From JBARCX01 sp049794535 (GTDB taxonomy: Bacteria; Pseudomonadota; Gammaproteobacteria; Xanthomonadales; Rhodanobacteraceae): a stretch of 19,629 nt of DNA. Location: NCBI GenBank assembly GCA_049794535.1, contig JBARCX010000123.1:1-19629 (forward strand). Direction: 5' to 3'. A model generated the notes under the pieces. It was not told the origin of the DNA. It searched no databases and saw only the letters and a program-made list of their open reading frames with translations. Position numbers and translations under genes: made by a program. Positions 16,178 through 19,629 of the stretch are shown here, piece by piece; position 1 is the stretch's first letter, and each line of letters starts with the position of its first letter.

Positions 16178-18790
16178 CTACTCGATGATGATCTCTTCCG
16201 CCTCGGTGCGCATGTTGTACGGAGAAGACATGACTTTGCCATAGGCACCAGCCTGGGCAATCAACATCACATCGCCTTCCTGCGGCTCGGGCAAGCGGCG
16301 ATCGGTGCCAAGCACATCACCGCTTTCGCAAATCGGGCCAACCACCTGAAACAGGCCCGTGGCCGATTCATCCAGACGCGTGAGGTTGACGATCTCATGC
16401 CAGGCTTCGTACAGCGCCGGACGAATCAGGCTGTTCATGCCCGTGTCCACACCGAGATAACGCAATGCGCCCTTACCCTTCTGCTGGGTGACCCGGGTAA
16501 GTAGCACGCCAGCGTCCGCCACCAGGTAACGCCCTGGCTCCATCCACAGCTTGTAGTGCGGGTAGGCTGCTTTCACCTCGCGCAATACGCGATCGAGTGC
16601 AGCGATATCCAACCGTGCTTCGCCCGGATGCGAGGGCACGCCGAGGCCGCCACCGATATCGATGAAGGCCACGCTACCGATGCGCTCGGCCAAGCTGGCG
16701 AGCTGACCGTAGACCTCGCCCCAATGGCCATCATCGAGAATGCCCGAGCCAAGGTGCGCATGCAGTCCGCGCACGATCACGCCGTGTGCATCGGCCAGCT
16801 TGAGGAACGTATCCATCAACTCGATGGGCAGACCAAACTTGCTACCGCTGCCGCCCGTGCGCACTTTCTCGTGATGACCCAGGCCACGACCAAGATCAAC
16901 ACGAAGCACGATCTCGCGACCACGGAACAGCTCGCCCCAGTTCTCCATCGGATAGAGCGAGTCGAGCGAGACCGTGGCGCGTGTACCCAGTGCCCAGGCG
17001 TAATCCTCGCGCGGCGCAAAGTTGGGCGTAAAAAGTAACGGAGCGGACTCCGGCACAGCGGCCATCACGGCCTTCATTTCACCCGGCGACACGCATTCAA
17101 AGCCGAAACCCTCTTCGGCAAGCACACGCAAAATCGCGGGATGCGTATTTGCCTTTACCGCGTAGTGCAGACGGTCGACCGCGGCTAACGTCTTCAGCTC
17201 ACGCGCCTGATGCCGCACCGTCGGCAAGTGGTAAACGTAGCGCGGCGTGGCTTGCGCGGCGATATCCAGCAATCGCTGACGCTGTGATTCGTGCCACCAC
17301 GCGGCGGCGGGCGCCAACGTTTCACCACTGCCGTAAAGCGCCTGCCAGCTCGATCCGAACAATGCGCTGTCATCGGTGCGCAAGGCGCCTGCGGCAATCA
17401 ATAGTTCGTGCAGGTGCGGCAGCAATTCATCCACCACGCCCTCGTCCACCACGAAGGTGAGGTTGAGGTTGTTGGACGACTGCGAAATCATGTGTACGCG
17501 TAATTGACCAAACTCCGCCAGCACGGTGGACAGCGTGTGCAGCATTGAGCGCATGCCACGCCCGACCAAGGTAATCGCCGCACATGGCGCAATCACCTTC
17601 ACGCGACATACCTTGGCCAAGTCACTCGCCAAGGCCGCGACAGCGTCGGAATCGAGCAGATTCTCGGTAGGGTCCAGCGACACGGTGACGTTGGTCTCGG
17701 CCGAGCCGATCAGATCCACCGAAAGACCATGCTGCTTGAACTGCGCAAACACGTCGGCAAGAAAGCCGACCTGCTGCCACATGCCCACCGACTCCATCGA
17801 TACCAACGTAAGACCCTTGCGTGCACTGATCGCTTTCACGCTGGGTGCGTGCTCACGCACTTCGGGGCCGATGACGGTCCCCTCCAGCTCGGGCCGGTTG
17901 GTATCTTTGATCAAGAGCGGCACGCGTGGCTCGCGCAACGGCGACAGGCAGCGTGGGTGCAACACCTTGGCGCCTGTGGAGGCGATTTCCTGTGCCTCTT
18001 CGTAATCGAGTTTTTGCAGTAGACGTGCGCTGGGTACCTGGCGTGGGTTGGCTGTAAACATGCCAGCCACATCGGTCCAGATCTCCACCCGTTGCGCTTT
18101 CAGCAATGCACCGAAATACGACGCCGATGTGTCTGAACCACCGCGCCCCAACAGCACCGTACGGCCTTCGCTCTCGCGAGCGATAAAGCCCTGCGTGATG
18201 AACACCTCGCCCAACGCGGCAAGACGTGCACTCAGCGCAGGGTCGGGCTTCGCCTCGACCATCGCCGAGAGCAGCTTGGTGCGCTCATTCTGATTAGGCA
18301 GCGCCACGGCAGCCAGGCACTCACGCGCATCCACCCACTGCGTGGACAGGCCACTGTGTGTCAGAAACGCTGCGCCGAGTGTGCTGGACAACAATTCACC
18401 GTGCGCCTGCACCTGTGCTTGCCAGGCAAGCTCGCCAAGCTTCGCCGAACCGGTGTCGGCCAGTGTAAGGAGATCCTTCAGGCGTGCATCCAGCGCGGCG
18501 GGCATGGCCAGCCCCATGTGCCCAAGCAACTCGTAATGACGTTGCTCGATCGCACGTGTGGCCGCGATTCGTTTGTCTTTATCACCCTCAGCGCACAGGT
18601 GTTTCAGTGCATCGGTAATACCGGTGAGAGCGGAGACGACAACCAGCACGCGTGCGCCTTCGGCACGACGTGAGGCCACCAACTCCATGATGTTCTGCCA
18701 ACGAGGCAGCGTGGCGACACTGGTGCCGCCAAACTTCATCACGATCCAGGGCGCGCCGGCGGAAAGCGGCGCTAAGACATTCGAGGTCAC
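16178..18790 (-). CDS. lysAC: Bifunctional aspartate kinase / diaminopimelate decarboxylase (LysC-LysA fusion)
   Basis: One chain carries the first step of the aspartate pathway (ATP-dependent phosphorylation of L-Asp) and the last step of lysine synthesis (PLP-dependent decarboxylation of meso-diaminopimelate). The kinase domain has KFGGTS (19-24), GRGGSD (215-220) and EIWTDVAGMFTANPR (236-250). ACT regulatory repeats follow (about 320-465, including SQSSNNLNLTF), which suggests feedback control by lysine or threonine. The decarboxylase starts near 515 with YAVKAN (PLP lysine K546), then HLGSG (679-683), GGGLG (713-717), EPGR (751-754), RPALY (790-794) and CESGD (821-825, partner-subunit Cys821). 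All key residues are present, so both activities look intact. The fusion is typical of Xanthomonadales. The GTG start at 18790 has no clear Shine-Dalgarno; the first internal Met (18) would sit in the first kinase strand, so the longer start is kept. Confidence 0.97.
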   Translation of the reverse strand: MTSNVLAPLSAGAPWIVMKFGGTSVATLPRWQNIMELVASRRAEGARVLVVVSALTGITDALKHLCAEGDKDKRIAATRAIEQRHYELLGHMGLAMPAALDARLKDLLTLADTGSAKLGELAWQAQVQAHGELLSSTLGAAFLTHSGLSTQWVDARECLAAVALPNQNERTKLLSAMVEAKPDPALSARLAALGEVFITQGFIARESEGRTVLLGRGGSDTSASYFGALLKAQRVEIWTDVAGMFTANPRQVPSARLLQKLDYEEAQEIASTGAKVLHPRCLSPLREPRVPLLIKDTNRPELEGTVIGPEVREHAPSVKAISARKGLTLVSMESVGMWQQVGFLADVFAQFKQHGLSVDLIGSAETNVTVSLDPTENLLDSDAVAALASDLAKVCRVKVIAPCAAITLVGRGMRSMLHTLSTVLAEFGQLRVHMISQSSNNLNLTFVVDEGVVDELLPHLHELLIAAGALRTDDSALFGSSWQALYGSGETLAPAAAWWHESQRQRLLDIAAQATPRYVYHLPTVRHQARELKTLAAVDRLHYAVKANTHPAILRVLAEEGFGFECVSPGEMKAVMAAVPESAPLLFTPNFAPREDYAWALGTRATVSLDSLYPMENWGELFRGREIVLRVDLGRGLGHHEKVRTGGSGSKFGLPIELMDTFLKLADAHGVIVRGLHAHLGSGILDDGHWGEVYGQLASLAERIGSVAFIDIGGGLGVPSHPGEARLDIAALDRVLREVKAAYPHYKLWMEPGRYLVADAGVLLTRVTQQKGKGALRYLGVDTGMNSLIRPALYEAWHEIVNLTRLDESATGLFQVVGPICESGDVLGTDRRLPEPQEGDVMLIAQAGAYGKVMSSPYNMRTEAEEIIIE

Positions 18791-18881
18791 GGTTTTTTAG
18801 GGTCAGTTGCGGGGAAAAATATTCGGCCAGTGTTGCGCCGCAGCAGCTGGAATGCAATGGGGTCAGCGCCACGTACACTTC

Positions 18882-18889
18882 AGACGTCT
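18882..18889. promoter_or_regulatory. AGACGTCT palindrome upstream of lysAC
   Basis: A perfect 8-base palindrome lies about 92 bases upstream of the lysAC start, in the 180-base gap after the fumarase gene. It could be part of an operator, but an 8-base palindrome may occur by chance. No lysine-riboswitch-like fold was recognised in 18791-18924. Confidence 0.15.
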
Positions 18890-18924
18890 ATACCGCCGAA
18901 TTTCGCCACGCCCATTGCCGTGAA

Positions 18925-18950
18925 ATGCCTCCTTGAACCCAAGGAGGCAT
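18925..18950 (-). terminator. Intrinsic-terminator-like hairpin after the fumarase gene
   Basis: ATGCCTCCTTG and CAAGGAGGCAT (18940-18950) form a perfect 11-pair stem with a four-base loop, 21 bases past the fumarase stop. On the minus strand it is followed by a short TTTC. It should separate fumarase transcription from lysAC. Confidence 0.65.
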
Positions 18951-18971
18951 GCATAGCCCGCTGCAACGACC

Positions 18972-19629
18972 TTATTGAACAACTACGGGGATCTTGCCGA
19001 TGCGCGCCTGCCATTCTTTCGGGCCAGTCTGATGGACCGAGGTACCGACGGAGTCCACGGCCACCGTCACCGGCATGTCCTGAACTTCGAATTCGTAGAT
19101 CGCCTCCATGCCTAGGTCCGCGAAGCCGACCACACGCGAGGCCTTGATCGCCTTGGAGACCAGATAAGCCGCACCACCCACCGCCATCAAATAGACCGAC
19201 TGGTGTTTCTTGATAGCGTCGATCGCAGCCGGGCCACGCTCGGCCTTGCCGACCATGCCTAGCAAACCGGTCTGTGCCAGCACCTGCTCCGTGAATTTAT
19301 CCATGCGGGTGGCGGTAGTGGGGCCTGCCGGGCCAACCACTTCATCACGCACCGGATCGACAGGGCCAACGTAGTAAATGAAGCGCCCCTTGAAGTCGAC
19401 CGGGAGTGGCTCGCCCTTGTTGAGCATCTCAACCATGCGCTTATGCGCCGCATCGCGACCGGTGAGCAACTTGCCATTGAGCAGGAGCACTTCGCCCGGC
19501 TTCCAGCTGATCACATCGTCCTGGGTCACCGTGTCCAGGTTCACGCGTCGCCCCTTGGACGAGTCATACGTGAGCTTCGGCCAGTCTTCCAGCGACGGCG
19601 GGTCAAGCATCACCGCACCGGAACCATCC
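18972..19629 (-). CDS. Class I fumarate hydratase, C-terminal part (cut by window edge)
   Basis: The last 218 residues or so of an iron-sulfur fumarase that interconverts fumarate and malate in the TCA cycle. The frame is open to the right edge (DGSGAVMLDPP runs through the apparent GTG at 19613, so that is not the true start). Recognisable C-terminal-domain segments are GRDAAHKRM, YYVGPVDP, GPAGPTTATRMDKFTEQVL, KKHQSVYLMAVGGAAYLV, and LGMEAIYEFEVQDMPVTVAV near the end, closing with ARIGKIPVVVQ. The N-terminal domain with the 4Fe-4S cysteines lies outside the window. Its transcript probably ends at the hairpin just downstream. Confidence 0.94.
   Translation of the reverse strand, partial: DGSGAVMLDPPSLEDWPKLTYDSSKGRRVNLDTVTQDDVISWKPGEVLLLNGKLLTGRDAAHKRMVEMLNKGEPLPVDFKGRFIYYVGPVDPVRDEVVGPAGPTTATRMDKFTEQVLAQTGLLGMVGKAERGPAAIDAIKKHQSVYLMAVGGAAYLVSKAIKASRVVGFADLGMEAIYEFEVQDMPVTVAVDSVGTSVHQTGPKEWQARIGKIPVVVQ

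Noticed and set aside
15700..16180. Target-site duplication around the DUF559 cassette
   Set aside because: Bases just outside the repeats (ATCGCGA on the left, CAATTTA on the right) do not match.
18791..18924. Lysine riboswitch or attenuator before lysAC
   Set aside because: No lysine-riboswitch-like arrangement of helices and no leader peptide rich in Lys codons could be seen; only a short palindrome is present.

Overview
The window looks like chromosome from a gammaproteobacterium of the Xanthomonadales/Lysobacterales, most likely the Rhodanobacteraceae (Dyella, Luteibacter, Rhodanobacter type) or a close Xanthomonadaceae relative. Three things point there: a single-chain aspartate kinase/diaminopimelate decarboxylase fusion, the MurL-MurD2 pair that replaces the usual route for D-glutamate entry into peptidoglycan, and a GC-rich base composition. 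The assignment is inferred from gene content; no marker RNA is present.

Layout. The left part (1-12823) reads on the + strand: a possible gene tail (1-63), an NdvB-like GH17-GT2 beta-glucan synthase (76-2736), the outer-membrane insertase pair tamA-tamB (2887-8479), a DUF3300 lipoprotein with a long low-complexity tail (8707-10494), and a secreted M13 zinc metallopeptidase (10742-12823). The right part reads on the - strand, from high to low coordinates: the 3' end of a class I fumarase (18972-19629, cut by the window edge), lysAC (16178-18790), a broken DUF559 nuclease-like gene (15705-16091) bracketed by two 38-bp inverted repeats, murL (14300-15643) and murD2 (12891-14300). The two halves converge at a strong hairpin at 12832-12863.

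How the genes fit together. Most of the window concerns the cell envelope. The NdvB-like enzyme would make and remodel periplasmic beta-1,3-glucan. TamA/TamB form an envelope-spanning outer-membrane assembly machine. The DUF3300 and M13 proteins carry export signals. MurD2 adds L-Glu to UDP-MurNAc-L-Ala, and MurL then epimerises that residue to D-Glu. LysAC carries out the first step of the aspartate pathway and the last step of lysine synthesis, the pathway that also supplies meso-diaminopimelate. Enzymes connected with residues 2 and 3 of the peptidoglycan stem therefore sit side by side.

The one clearly non-housekeeping stretch is 15714-16168. It is a compact unit of inverted palindromic repeats around a DUF559 reading frame that is intact except for one amber codon, and it sits between lysAC and murL. 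It is the best candidate here for a little-described mobile or repeat-associated unit. No CRISPR array, tRNA, rRNA, transposase or prophage gene was seen, and no stretch over about 300 bases lacks a gene or gene remnant.
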